DNA of 63,462 nucleotides from Granulicella sp. (GTDB lineage: Bacteria; Acidobacteriota; Terriglobia; Terriglobales; Acidobacteriaceae): positions 1-63,462 of the forward strand of contig DAHXNO010000172.1 of NCBI GenBank assembly GCA_027365345.1, read 5' to 3'. The position numbers were made by a program, and so were the translations under genes. The notes beneath the pieces were generated by a model. It did not search any database. It was not told where the DNA came from and saw only the letters and a list, made by a program, of their open reading frames with translations. Numbering within the stretch: position 1 is the first letter of the stretch; every line of letters starts with the position of its first letter. Of this stretch, positions 55,745 to 63,462 are shown one piece after another.

Positions 55745-57201
55745 GCTGCTCCCTTGAGTGCAGACCATACAGCGTTCATCTTGCCTTTATAGAAACGGAA
55801 CAGGCCCAAACCGTATATGAGCGTACCACAAATCCCATAGAGTCCTGCATTTAAGATATGAAGAGGGGGACGCATGCGATATAGGAAATAGGTGAAGATA
55901 CCGCTGGCAGCCGCGATGGCCCAGACTGGAGTAATCACGGACAGTATGCGGAATGGTACTTCCCGCTGCGCGGCCCTGAATAGCCAGAAATTGCTAAATT
56001 GCACGACGAAGCCGGCGATAGCGAACCCGATGGCGCCAAAGAGCAGGATGAGGGGTACTCCGATGAGCCACGTGCCAGCCATCCATATTATTGCAAACAG
56101 AAGGGCGGTTCTCGATTTCCCCAACGCGTTGAGCATACTCATGGCAGGAGTCGCCGTGGGCACAAAGAGGTTTGCGCTCCAAAGGAGATAAAAGTAGGGC
56201 AGGGCCACAAGCCACTTTGCCCCATAAATTAGGGTGGTGATGGGGACGATCATCACCAGGGTCAGAACGGAGAGCGGAGCAGCGATGGCGTTGGTGGCCC
56301 AGACCACATTTTCCGCCAGCGCGACAAGTTGAACGCGATGGTTTTGCAGCCGGGCGAAGGCGGGCATATAGAGGCGCTGCAGGACAAACAAGACAAGCAC
56401 TGGATACGCCGCAACCATGCCTGCCCATGTGATGTACCCCACGTCGGCAGTGCCGAGAAGAAGCCCGATAAAAATGGGCGTGATGCTGTCTTTTAGCAGG
56501 GAGGTCACCTGAATTCCCTGGTACGAGAGGCCAAAGGACAAGTGCGCTCGTATTAGTGTCCAATCCCAATACCAGCCAATCCGCCAAGGGCTGATCCAGT
56601 TGGCAAGTACAGTCCCGACCAGAGAGCGAAGAAGCATGGCCCATACGAACGCATACGCTCCCATGCCACGCCAGGCGAAATAGACGGCCAAGACGTTAAA
56701 GACAACGGCCTGCGCCGATTCAACGACAGCAACCTTATGGAAGGCGAGATGACGTTCCAGACGGACGAGCGGGACCACCATGAAGGACGTTGTGAAAAAT
56801 GAGAGCGCCACCAGACGGAAGAGCCATGCGTCCTGTATTTTCAAGTGATATTTCGATGCAATTAACGGGGCAGCGGGCCACATCGACAGCGTGATGACAA
56901 GGACCAAAATCTGCTGGATGGTAAAGACGGCCCGGTATTCGGCGGTCTGTGGCTCCTCATGCTGGCGGACCAAACTGGCCGCGAGACCAGCGTCGCCGAA
57001 TGCCGTCAGAAATGTCTGGAGGTACAGGACAATGGCATAGATCCCAAACTGGCCCGGAGTCAAGAGACGGGCAAGGAAGATGCCGCCTAAGACTCTCGTT
57101 CCTTGGACAAGAACTTGACGAATACCCAGCGCAAATGCGCCATGCACGGTTTTTTGCGCAACCCCCTGCGGGGCGAGAGGAACGGACCCAGGGCCGCTCA
57201 T
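55741..57201 (-). CDS. Wzx-like oligosaccharide flippase
   Basis: 486 residues with about 12-14 membrane segments, MOP superfamily. The N-terminus GIRQVLVQGTRVLGGIFLAR and LLTPGQFGIYAIVLYLQTFL is characteristic of lipopolysaccharide flippases of the WzxC kind. It would move undecaprenyl-linked repeat units to the periplasm for the EpsG-like polymerase. It is the first gene of a minus-strand run in which most stops overlap the next start. Confidence 0.85.
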   Translation of the reverse strand: MSGPGSVPLAPQGVAQKTVHGAFALGIRQVLVQGTRVLGGIFLARLLTPGQFGIYAIVLYLQTFLTAFGDAGLAASLVRQHEEPQTAEYRAVFTIQQILVLVITLSMWPAAPLIASKYHLKIQDAWLFRLVALSFFTTSFMVVPLVRLERHLAFHKVAVVESAQAVVFNVLAVYFAWRGMGAYAFVWAMLLRSLVGTVLANWISPWRIGWYWDWTLIRAHLSFGLSYQGIQVTSLLKDSITPIFIGLLLGTADVGYITWAGMVAAYPVLVLFVLQRLYMPAFARLQNHRVQLVALAENVVWATNAIAAPLSVLTLVMIVPITTLIYGAKWLVALPYFYLLWSANLFVPTATPAMSMLNALGKSRTALLFAIIWMAGTWLIGVPLILLFGAIGFAIAGFVVQFSNFWLFRAAQREVPFRILSVITPVWAIAAASGIFTYFLYRMRPPLHILNAGLYGICGTLIYGLGLFRFYKGKMNAVWSALKGAA

Positions 57202-57360
57202 AAATGCAGCCCCGCGTCATGGAAGAATTTCTGGAAAGGATCCTTCGATGCAGTCCGGCAGGAACGGGTCACTTGGCGTCTTCCATCTTTCCAGAGTAAA
57301 GCATCTCATGCAGGACAGTGGAGGGGGGAGCACTGCCGCTCTGGCGTGCGCCCCGCGTCG

Positions 57361-59919
57361 TCAGCTTTGGCCCGCCCCTCCAACCGCGGTCCCCGCCTTT
57401 CCGAATGCCGTCAGCAATGCGGAGATCGCCCCCGCAATCCGCTCCTCGCTCACCGTCTCGGGCAAAGGAATCGTCAAGGCCGGCCCGCCTGTACGGGCAT
57501 CTCGCGTAAACAGCCCGGATAGCGTGTGATCCAATCGCCTGGAAGGCGCGTCGGCCCTTCCGTTGGCCGCGTCCCCCGCCATCGATTCGATCAGCTTCAG
57601 TCCCGCCTCCAGAAACGCCGCCGCAGCAAATCCAATGCCGTTGCCGCCCGGCGCAGGCGTGGTCGCCGCCGCAGCCGTGGACGCCGGCTCCGCCCCAGCC
57701 GCGTTCGACCCTCCAGCCCCAGCAGCTTTCGACCCTCCAGCCCCAGCAGCTTCTATCCCTTTAGCCCCAGCAGCTTCCAGACCCTTTGCCCTATCAGCTT
57801 CCGGCCCCTTGGCAGCAGCCTCCCTGGGAGCCTCCACCGCAGCATCCGCCTGCGCCGCCATCACCACCAGCGGCAGCGGCGGAGCATGCTCCACCACCGG
57901 CTTTGGCCTGCCCGGCTGTTCGGCGAAGATCTCCTTCACCGCCTGCAACACCGTCTTCCGGCCCAGCTTCTCAAAGCTCACCTCGCCGGTGGGCGAATCG
58001 AACACCCCAGCAAACAGCGATCGCTTAAGCTGCAGCGTCTCCCACACCCGCTCTTCAATGCTCTTCTCCGTCAGCATGTGGATCACATGCACCGGCCGCG
58101 ACTGGCCCAGCCGATGAACACGGCCAATCCGTTGTTCCAGCCGCGCCGGGTTCCATGGCGGCTCAAAGTTCACCACCACCGAGGCGGATTGCAGGTTCAG
58201 CCCAACGCCGCCTGCGTCGGTTGAAAGAAAGACCTTGCACGCCGGGTCCTTGCGGAACTCTTCCATCAACGCGCCACGTTTCCGTGAAGGCACGCCGCCG
58301 TGCAGGGACACAAACCCGATGCCCAGCTTGCGCAACTCCTCGCCGGCAAGATAGGTCATCCGCTCAAACTCGCTGAACACCACCGCCTTGCGCCCCTCTT
58401 CCAGCACCAGATCGGTGATGATCTCGCGGAACTCCTGGAGCTTGGGCGAGTGATGCGTCTTCTTGTCGAACAGGAAGGTTGAGTTGCACAACATCCGCAT
58501 GTTCTGAATGCAGCACAGGATGCGCTTCTGATCGAGCTCCGAGAGCCAGCCCTGCTGCTCCCAGCGGCGCATCAGCGCGGCAAGGATGTCGCTCTGCTCG
58601 TAGTACGGCTCCGCCTGCCGGCTGGTGAGCGGCACACGGAACACCTTCTCTGTCCGCTCCGGCAGCTCCTTGAGCACCTCCGGGCGCGTGCGCCGCAGCA
58701 GGATGGGAGCAAGCTGCTGGTGGATGCGGTCCAGGCCACGATAGCCGATCAGCCGGCCCTTTTCGCCCATCATGCGATGCTCGTCCAGAAAGCGGAAGGC
58801 CGGCCCCAGCCTGCGGCCATCCACAAACTCCACCACGGAAAACAGCTCCTCCAGCTTGTTCTCCAGCGGCGTTCCGGTCAGCACCAGGGCATAGCGGCTC
58901 TTCAGTTGCTTGATGGTGCGCGCCGTCGCCGTCGTCCAGTTCCGGATCCGCTGCGCCTCGTCCAGGATGATCAGGTCCGGCCGCAACTCCTGCATGGAGC
59001 GGATATCCTTCAGCACCAGCTCATAACTGGTCAGATTGAAGAACGCCGGAGCGGCATACATCGCCTTGCGGCGCGGCAGAAAGCCGTCAATCACCTGGGC
59101 AGAGCGACTGGTGAACCGCTCAATCTCGGTCTTCCACTGATACTTCACCGACGCGGGAGCAACCACCAGCACCCGCTCGATGCCGCGCCGCCGGCTCAGC
59201 AGCTCGGTCATCGCCAGCGCCTGCACCGTCTTGCCCAGACCCATGTCATCGGCCAGCACCACCCGCCCGCGGCAGGCTGCAAAGATGGCCCCGCGGGCCT
59301 GGTAGGGCAAAAGGCTGGTCTTCAAAAGGCCTGCCGTGGGATCCTGTCCCCGTTTCAGCCTGGCGAGCAGATCTTTCTCCCACTGCAGGCCCTCCAGCAG
59401 CTCGTTCTCCCAGCCCACGTACTCCAGAACATCGCTGTACACCACCGCATCGCCGTCGGCGTTGCGCAGCGCCTCCAGCACCTCGGCCAAGCGCGGGTAA
59501 TCCTCGCGCCGCAGGATCCCGCCGGCGTCAAAGAACTTTTTGGCGATCCTGCGCAGCGTTGGGGAGGGCGTTGCCGGCAGGCGCAGCCGCACTTCCACGG
59601 TGTCGCCGTATTGCAGGGAGATGGAGGCGCGCGTGCGCTTGTACTGCGCCGTCTCCAGCGTCCGCCGGTGACGCTTCCGCAGTTGCAGCAGAAGCGCCTC
59701 GATATGCTTGCAGGTGCCCAGCGTATTCAGGGCGAAGTCCGGGCAGGAGCAGTAATTCTCAAACAGGCTCAGGCCGCGAATCGCTATCCGGTAGCTCCGC
59801 CCGCTCCCGGACTGGATGGTGTAATCCCCATAAGGCCCGCCAACTGGCCGCTTCAGCACTTTGAGTGGCGTAGCCGCGGCTCTCTCTCTCCGCTCGGCGA
59901 TCTGTTGTTCGATCAGCAT
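57361..59919 (-). CDS. SNF2-family ATPase with N-terminal SWIM zinc finger
   Basis: 852 residues from an ATG at 59919 with GAGAGG 10 bases upstream; a frame from 60018 lacks support. The SWIM finger is C57-x-C59 and C70-x-H72 (YCSCPDF ... GTCKHIEAL). The SNF2 core has Walker A DDMGLGKT (224-231), LDEAQRI (DEAQ at 320-323), LTGTPLEN, STDAGGVGLNLQSA and QRIGRVHRLGQ. After about 650 the tail is Ala/Gly-rich with an eight-residue repeat (AAGAKGIE, AAGAGGSK). It likely remodels DNA-protein complexes. A second SNF2 helicase is divergent 2 kb away. Confidence 0.9.
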   Translation of the reverse strand: MLIEQQIAERRERAAATPLKVLKRPVGGPYGDYTIQSGSGRSYRIAIRGLSLFENYCSCPDFALNTLGTCKHIEALLLQLRKRHRRTLETAQYKRTRASISLQYGDTVEVRLRLPATPSPTLRRIAKKFFDAGGILRREDYPRLAEVLEALRNADGDAVVYSDVLEYVGWENELLEGLQWEKDLLARLKRGQDPTAGLLKTSLLPYQARGAIFAACRGRVVLADDMGLGKTVQALAMTELLSRRRGIERVLVVAPASVKYQWKTEIERFTSRSAQVIDGFLPRRKAMYAAPAFFNLTSYELVLKDIRSMQELRPDLIILDEAQRIRNWTTATARTIKQLKSRYALVLTGTPLENKLEELFSVVEFVDGRRLGPAFRFLDEHRMMGEKGRLIGYRGLDRIHQQLAPILLRRTRPEVLKELPERTEKVFRVPLTSRQAEPYYEQSDILAALMRRWEQQGWLSELDQKRILCCIQNMRMLCNSTFLFDKKTHHSPKLQEFREIITDLVLEEGRKAVVFSEFERMTYLAGEELRKLGIGFVSLHGGVPSRKRGALMEEFRKDPACKVFLSTDAGGVGLNLQSASVVVNFEPPWNPARLEQRIGRVHRLGQSRPVHVIHMLTEKSIEERVWETLQLKRSLFAGVFDSPTGEVSFEKLGRKTVLQAVKEIFAEQPGRPKPVVEHAPPLPLVVMAAQADAAVEAPREAAAKGPEADRAKGLEAAGAKGIEAAGAGGSKAAGAGGSNAAGAEPASTAAAATTPAPGGNGIGFAAAAFLEAGLKLIESMAGDAANGRADAPSRRLDHTLSGLFTRDARTGGPALTIPLPETVSEERIAGAISALLTAFGKAGTAVGGAGQS

Positions 59920-60196
59920 AGAAAAGAACCTCTCAAGCAGGCGGTGGCGCAACCGGCAGTTCTTCTTGCCTGCATGCTGCGGCTCGCCGGCCCCTGTGCC
60001 GAGCGCCGTGCCGAGCACCGCCTTTCCAAAGTCAGTCTACCCGCTCGGCCCGCATCTACCCGCTCGCCCGGCATCTGCCCCGCCACCATTTTGCTCGCAC
60101 CATTTCGCCCGCACTCAGTCGCTCCAGAATCGCTTTGCTTATCGCCCCTTCCGCCGAGCGTCGCGCTCCAGGAAAAAATCCAACAGCCGATTGCCG

Positions 60197-60308
60197 GGGC
60201 ATTTTCCCCATTGATGGGTATCCAAAAGCGATTGTGCCGTGGCGTCTTCATTGGGGAAAGCGCCCATACCTCTCAATCTGCAGGGCTACACCTACGGGGA
60301 AAATGCTT
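60197..60308 (+). repeat. 112-bp nested-hairpin repeat, copy E (forward)
   Basis: Arms GGGCATTTTCCCCAT and ACGGGGAAAATGCTT; the substitutions at the tip are G-T pairs, so pairing in RNA would persist. The inner hairpin has two changes (GGCGTCTTC, GAAAGCGCC). It is forward, opposite to copy F, and the two flank the AAA ATPase gene. Confidence 0.9.
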
Positions 60309-60353
60309 AGCCGGAATACGTCCGTGGCGTATCCTAAGCCGTTATACCGACCC

Positions 60354-60422
60354 TGTGTAGAACTTCCTACACAAGCAAGATATATCGTTTATGTATAATT
60401 TACATTACACGTTGGCGATATA
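60354..60422 (+). promoter_or_regulatory. Promoter region of the AAA ATPase gene with two inverted repeats
   Basis: The stretch is AT-rich relative to its surroundings. TATAAT (60394-60399) is a consensus -10; the matching -35 (near 60371) is poor. A perfect 7-base inverted repeat TGTGTAG/CTACACA (60354-60360, 60367-60373) covers the -35 region. A second, TATATCG/CGATATA (60381-60387, 60416-60422), surrounds the -10. Both are candidate operators. AGGAG at 60439-60443 serves the ATG at 60453. Confidence 0.55.
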
Positions 60423-60452
60423 CCGCGGCTTTGTGGTCAGGAGTAAGGCTCT

Positions 60453-61589
60453 ATGAATAATCCCTTTGAATATGGCGCCGCCGTCTCCGGTTCGGCTTTC
60501 TGTAACCGCACCACGGAAACCGCCGATCTCATGAGCGCCATCCATAATTCGCAGCGCGCCTTCCTTTATTCGGAGCGCATGATGGGCAAAACCTCGCTCG
60601 TGCGCCGCGTGCTGGCGGGCCTGGACCCTGAAAAATATGTGGCTGTCTACATTGACCTGTGGGCGACCGACGACGAGGCATCCTTTATCACCACCACCGC
60701 GAGAGAGATCTCTCAGGCGATGGGCTCCGATGCGAGTCGTGTCCTAGAGGTCGCGAAGCGGCTCTTTTCGCGTTTTTCCCCGAAGGTCTCGCTGGATGAC
60801 AACGGCATTCCGAAGGTCAGCTTCGAATACAACCCTACGGCCGAGCAGGCGCGCCAGAGCCTTGAAGAAGTCCTCGCGGCGCCCCAGCGTATGGCTACCG
60901 AATCCGGGAAGAAGGTTGCGATCGTCTTCGATGAGTTGCAACGCATCCTGGAGTACGGGGACGACCATGTCGAACGTTTGCTGCGCAGCATCATCCAGAT
61001 GCAGCGCAACGTCTCCTACATCTTCCTCGGAAGCCGGAAGCATCTTCTTCAGGATATGTTTCTCAATCGCAAACGGCCGCTTTACAGCGCGGCGGATCAC
61101 TTCCCGCTCGGGCCGATCAAAGTCGAACACTGGCTGCCCTTCATCCAGCAGAAGTTCGAAACGACGGGCCGGCAGATCAGCAAGCAGGTGACGGAGCAGA
61201 TCTGCCTGCTCACCCAAGGGCACCCGTTCTACACCCAGCACCTCTGCCATGCAATCTGGGAGAAACTGGCGGCGGGGGAAGAGGCCACGGAACTGGACAT
61301 CCAGCGGGGTTTGCAGGTTCTGCTGGCTCGGGAGACCGGCGCGTATTCCACGCTGTGGGAATCGCTTACCGTCAACCAGCGCAGGTTTCTGTACGGGCTT
61401 GCCGTTGAGGACCACCCTGTCTCCCTGTACAGCCGTGCCTTCGTGCAGAAGTACAGGCTAGGCAATCCCTCAGCAATTCAGCGCCTGAGCGGCGCGCTAC
61501 TCAAGCGCGACGTGATCGACCGGGATGCGCGCTCGTTTGTTATCTCCGATCGCTTCTTCCGTCTTTGGATACGCGAACGAGAGGACTAG
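60453..61589 (+). CDS. Archaeal-type AAA ATPase with C-terminal winged helix
   Basis: 378 residues. It starts NPFEYGAAVSGSAFCNRTTE, the usual opening of this ATPase_2 group. Walker A is a variant, SERMMGKTSLV with GKT at 45-47. Walker B is VAIVFDELQ (D160, E161), followed by FLGSRKHLL (sensor-1 region). The C-terminus (SAIQRLSGALLKRDVIDRDA ... ISDRFFRLWI) is a winged helix as in archaeal ATPases. Relatives act as signalling ATPases or accompany toxin-like partners; none is adjacent. The gene has its own promoter, stands alone and is flanked by inverted repeat copies E and F. Its stop lies on the first bases of copy F. Confidence 0.85.
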   Translation: MNNPFEYGAAVSGSAFCNRTTETADLMSAIHNSQRAFLYSERMMGKTSLVRRVLAGLDPEKYVAVYIDLWATDDEASFITTTAREISQAMGSDASRVLEVAKRLFSRFSPKVSLDDNGIPKVSFEYNPTAEQARQSLEEVLAAPQRMATESGKKVAIVFDELQRILEYGDDHVERLLRSIIQMQRNVSYIFLGSRKHLLQDMFLNRKRPLYSAADHFPLGPIKVEHWLPFIQQKFETTGRQISKQVTEQICLLTQGHPFYTQHLCHAIWEKLAAGEEATELDIQRGLQVLLARETGAYSTLWESLTVNQRRFLYGLAVEDHPVSLYSRAFVQKYRLGNPSAIQRLSGALLKRDVIDRDARSFVISDRFFRLWIRERED

Positions 61590-61697
61590 CATTTTTCCCG
61601 TAGGCGTAGTCCAGCAGATTGAGAGGTATGGGCGTTTTCCCCGATGAAAACGCCACTGCACAATCGCTTTTGAATACCCATCCACGGGAAAATGCGC
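61587..61697 (-). repeat. 112-bp nested-hairpin repeat, copy F (reverse)
   Basis: Arms TAGCATTTTTCCCGT and ACGGGAAAATGCGC with a perfect inner hairpin (GGCGTTTTC, GAAAACGCC) and one base shorter than the others. The TAG at its left edge is the stop codon of the AAA ATPase. It is reverse, mirroring copy E. Confidence 0.9.
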
Positions 61698-61920
61698 TGG
61701 ATGCCTCGCGTCGGCAATGGTATCAGGCTCCGAACGATCTTTGCGATTCGCTTGAGGGACGGGTGTGCGGCGTGTCGTCTCCGCTGCAGGGCTCGCCCTT
61801 CGGGTCGTTCCTGAGAGTCAGCTTGCGAGGCGGTGAACTTCGCGCCCCTGGTCTCCCAAGCCAGGATTTCCAGAGGCTGTCGAATGGCCTTGTCCATCAT
61901 CTTGTGAATAATGCAGGTGT

Positions 61921-63462
61921 ATGCCTCCGTCGGCGTTCGCTCCCGTTCTCACTCCTCATGGACGCCTCTCGCTGGCACAGGAGGATGACGCCCTTCCGCT
62001 CGACGCGGAGGTAGCGCAGCGCCTGCAGGCAGCGTTTGCGCGCGGCGCGGGCCACGGACTGCTGCAACTGGGAGCCGGCGAAGTCGGTACAGCGCTGCCC
62101 GCCGTCTTCTCCTACTGGCGCGAGTTCTCCGCCCGCTATGTCACCGCGCTTTGCACGCACCCAGATCTCTCCGCGGCCGCGCCTGACCCAAAAGCTGCGC
62201 CCGAACCAAAGACGGTGGCGGCCGTGGCGCCACCGCCCGACGCGGAGCTGGAGTGGCTGGCCATGTCCGCGCCTCCCATCACCGGGGCGGAATATCTCAC
62301 CGCGCAAGTCCTGCGCGCCCTGTGGCAGGAGACGGACCAGGCCCTGCGGCTGGAGCTGTCAGAGGCGCGCTGCGGCGTGCAGGAGTTTCTCAAGCTCCGC
62401 AACCCGGCGTGGAACCTGGTGGGCAGGGTCTGCTTCCATCTGGCGGAGAACCGCGCCGACCTGGAGTCGCCCTTTGCCTTCCTGGCCACCTACACCGTGC
62501 GCCTGTCAGCGCACGCCAAGGCGCAGCATCTGCCGCTGGGCCAGGCTCTGCGTGAGTATGAGGGGCCGACCAACCGCGATCGCCTGTTGTCCCTGCTGCT
62601 GCCCGTGCAGCGAGCCGCGGAGAGCTGCGCGTGGCTCAAGTCCATGGTGGAGGCGGGCGAAATCTATCACCCGCTGCGCTGGACCCCAGCCGAAGCCTCG
62701 CAGTTCCTGCGCGACTGCCCGCAACTGGAGCAGGCGGGCATCGTCATCCGCATGCCGGCTGCGTGGCCGGCGCATCGCCCACCCCGGCCCCGCGTTACGG
62801 CCAGCGTGGGCAGCGTGGCCCCGGCGCAGGTCGGCCAGGACGCGCTGCTCGACTTCCACATGGACGTCACGCTGGACGGCGAGTCGCTGACCGCCGCGGA
62901 AATTCGCAAGCTGCTGGCTGCCACAGAGGGACTGGCGCTGGTGCGAGGGCGCTGGGTCGAGGTGGATCGCGGCCAACTCAGCCGCATGATCGACCGCTTT
63001 CGCCAGGCCGAACAAACAGCGGCGCGCGACGGCCTCAGCTTTGCCGAAGCCATGCGCCTGGTGGCTGGCGCACAGCTTGGACCCGAGGACGCGCCCAGCG
63101 AGGTGGAAGCTGATTGGGCGCAGGTTACCGCCGGCCCCTGGCTGGCTCAGACCCTGAAGGGGCTGCGCAGCCAGCAGGGGCTGGAGGCCATCGATCCCGG
63201 CAAAGCGCTGCATGGCGCTCTGCGTCCTTACCAGCAGGTGGGTATGCGCTGGCTCTATCTGCTGGCCAGGCTCCGGCTGGGCGCGTGTCTGGCCGACGAC
63301 ATGGGACTGGGCAAGACCATTCAAGTGCTCTCGCTGCTGCTGGTGCTCAAGAACCAATCTACGCAGCAGGGCAAGCCCAGCCTGCTGGTGGCGCCTGCGT
63401 CGCTGCTGGCCAACTGGGCCGCGGAACTGGAGCGCTTTGCGCCCAGCCTGAAGGCCCTGGTC
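61921..63462 (+). CDS. SNF2-family helicase, 3' end beyond the window
   Basis: 514 codons are present, open to the last base. The ATG at 61921 (MPPSAFAPVLTPHGRLSLAQ) follows a weak GCAGGTG. The N-terminal 430 residues are the SNF2-helicase-associated region (HGLLQLGAGEVGTALPAVF, WNLVGRVCFHLAE, FLRDCPQLEQAGIVIRMPAA). The ATPase core begins LRPYQQVGMRWLYLLARL and reaches Walker A DDMGLGKT at 459-466, then LLVAPASLLANWAAELERF. In relatives I recall, this helicase neighbours a SWIM-domain protein; here the SWIM-SNF2 gene is divergent and separated by the ATPase cassette. Confidence 0.88.
   Translation, partial: MPPSAFAPVLTPHGRLSLAQEDDALPLDAEVAQRLQAAFARGAGHGLLQLGAGEVGTALPAVFSYWREFSARYVTALCTHPDLSAAAPDPKAAPEPKTVAAVAPPPDAELEWLAMSAPPITGAEYLTAQVLRALWQETDQALRLELSEARCGVQEFLKLRNPAWNLVGRVCFHLAENRADLESPFAFLATYTVRLSAHAKAQHLPLGQALREYEGPTNRDRLLSLLLPVQRAAESCAWLKSMVEAGEIYHPLRWTPAEASQFLRDCPQLEQAGIVIRMPAAWPAHRPPRPRVTASVGSVAPAQVGQDALLDFHMDVTLDGESLTAAEIRKLLAATEGLALVRGRWVEVDRGQLSRMIDRFRQAEQTAARDGLSFAEAMRLVAGAQLGPEDAPSEVEADWAQVTAGPWLAQTLKGLRSQQGLEAIDPGKALHGALRPYQQVGMRWLYLLARLRLGACLADDMGLGKTIQVLSLLLVLKNQSTQQGKPSLLVAPASLLANWAAELERFAPSLKALV

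Noticed and set aside
58720-60360. A 546-codon open frame on the plus strand
   Set aside because: It is antisense to the SNF2 gene, has His/Gln/Pro/Arg-biased composition and runs into repeat copy E. It is a high-GC shadow.
38247-61697. A conserved peptide encoded by the 112-bp element (frames giving GENAHTSQSAGLHLR)
   Set aside because: The frame lacks a consistent start, varies at its ends, and conservation follows the hairpins rather than codon positions.

Overview
The window reads as a piece of an Acidobacteriota chromosome, probably class Terriglobia. This is inferred from gene content, not from a marker gene. The clues are a cupin that closely resembles the hydroxynitrile lyase I remember from Granulicella tundricola, a TonB receptor with an N-terminal carboxypeptidase-regulatory domain, a fused bcsA-bcsB gene, several secreted glycoside hydrolases, and high GC except in the O-antigen region. 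No tRNA, rRNA or CRISPR array was found.

Region by region. 0-9.9 kb: the left edge cuts a probable chimeric AAA_14-type ATPase fragment. After it come an outer-membrane beta-barrel, a DUF481 outer-membrane protein, a Tat-exported lactonase-family propeller, a GH3 beta-glucosidase, a relic of an IS66 transposase, a zinc alcohol dehydrogenase and the HNL-like cupin. 10.7-16.3 kb: a translationally coupled CzcCBA/CusCBA-type heavy-metal efflux operon whose pump gene carries a frameshift in a (GC)n tract. 16.4-28.8 kb (minus strand): a GH27-ricin alpha-galactosidase, then the cellulose operon bcsR-like, bcsAB fusion, bcsZ, bcsC. 30-38 kb: a TonB receptor, a TPR protein, a MocR regulator, an isochorismatase-fold hydrolase and small membrane proteins.

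38.4-57.2 kb is a surface-glycan island. It holds the dTDP-L-rhamnose operon rmlBACD, a TumE/TumA toxin-antitoxin pair, the heptose genes hldE and gmhA, a GT9 heptosyltransferase-like gene, several other glycosyltransferases, a Wzy/EpsG-like polymerase and a Wzx-like flippase. Two genes in it are decaying: a GT4 cut to its N-terminal half and a frameshifted gene of unknown family. 57.4-63.5 kb: two divergent SNF2 helicases separated by an archaeal-type AAA ATPase. The second helicase runs off the window.

The most unusual signal is an intergenic repeat of about 112 bp, present six times between 38.2 and 61.7 kb. Each copy has 15-bp terminal inverted arms around an inner 9-bp hairpin. One copy carries a paired change that keeps the inner hairpin intact. 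Copies bracket the rml operon (inverted), the TumE/TumA pair (direct) and the AAA ATPase (inverted), and two copies begin on the stop codon of the gene before them. They look like boundaries of accessory cassettes. A second, diverged pair of repeats of about 105 bp lies just past the stops of the GH3 and alcohol dehydrogenase genes.
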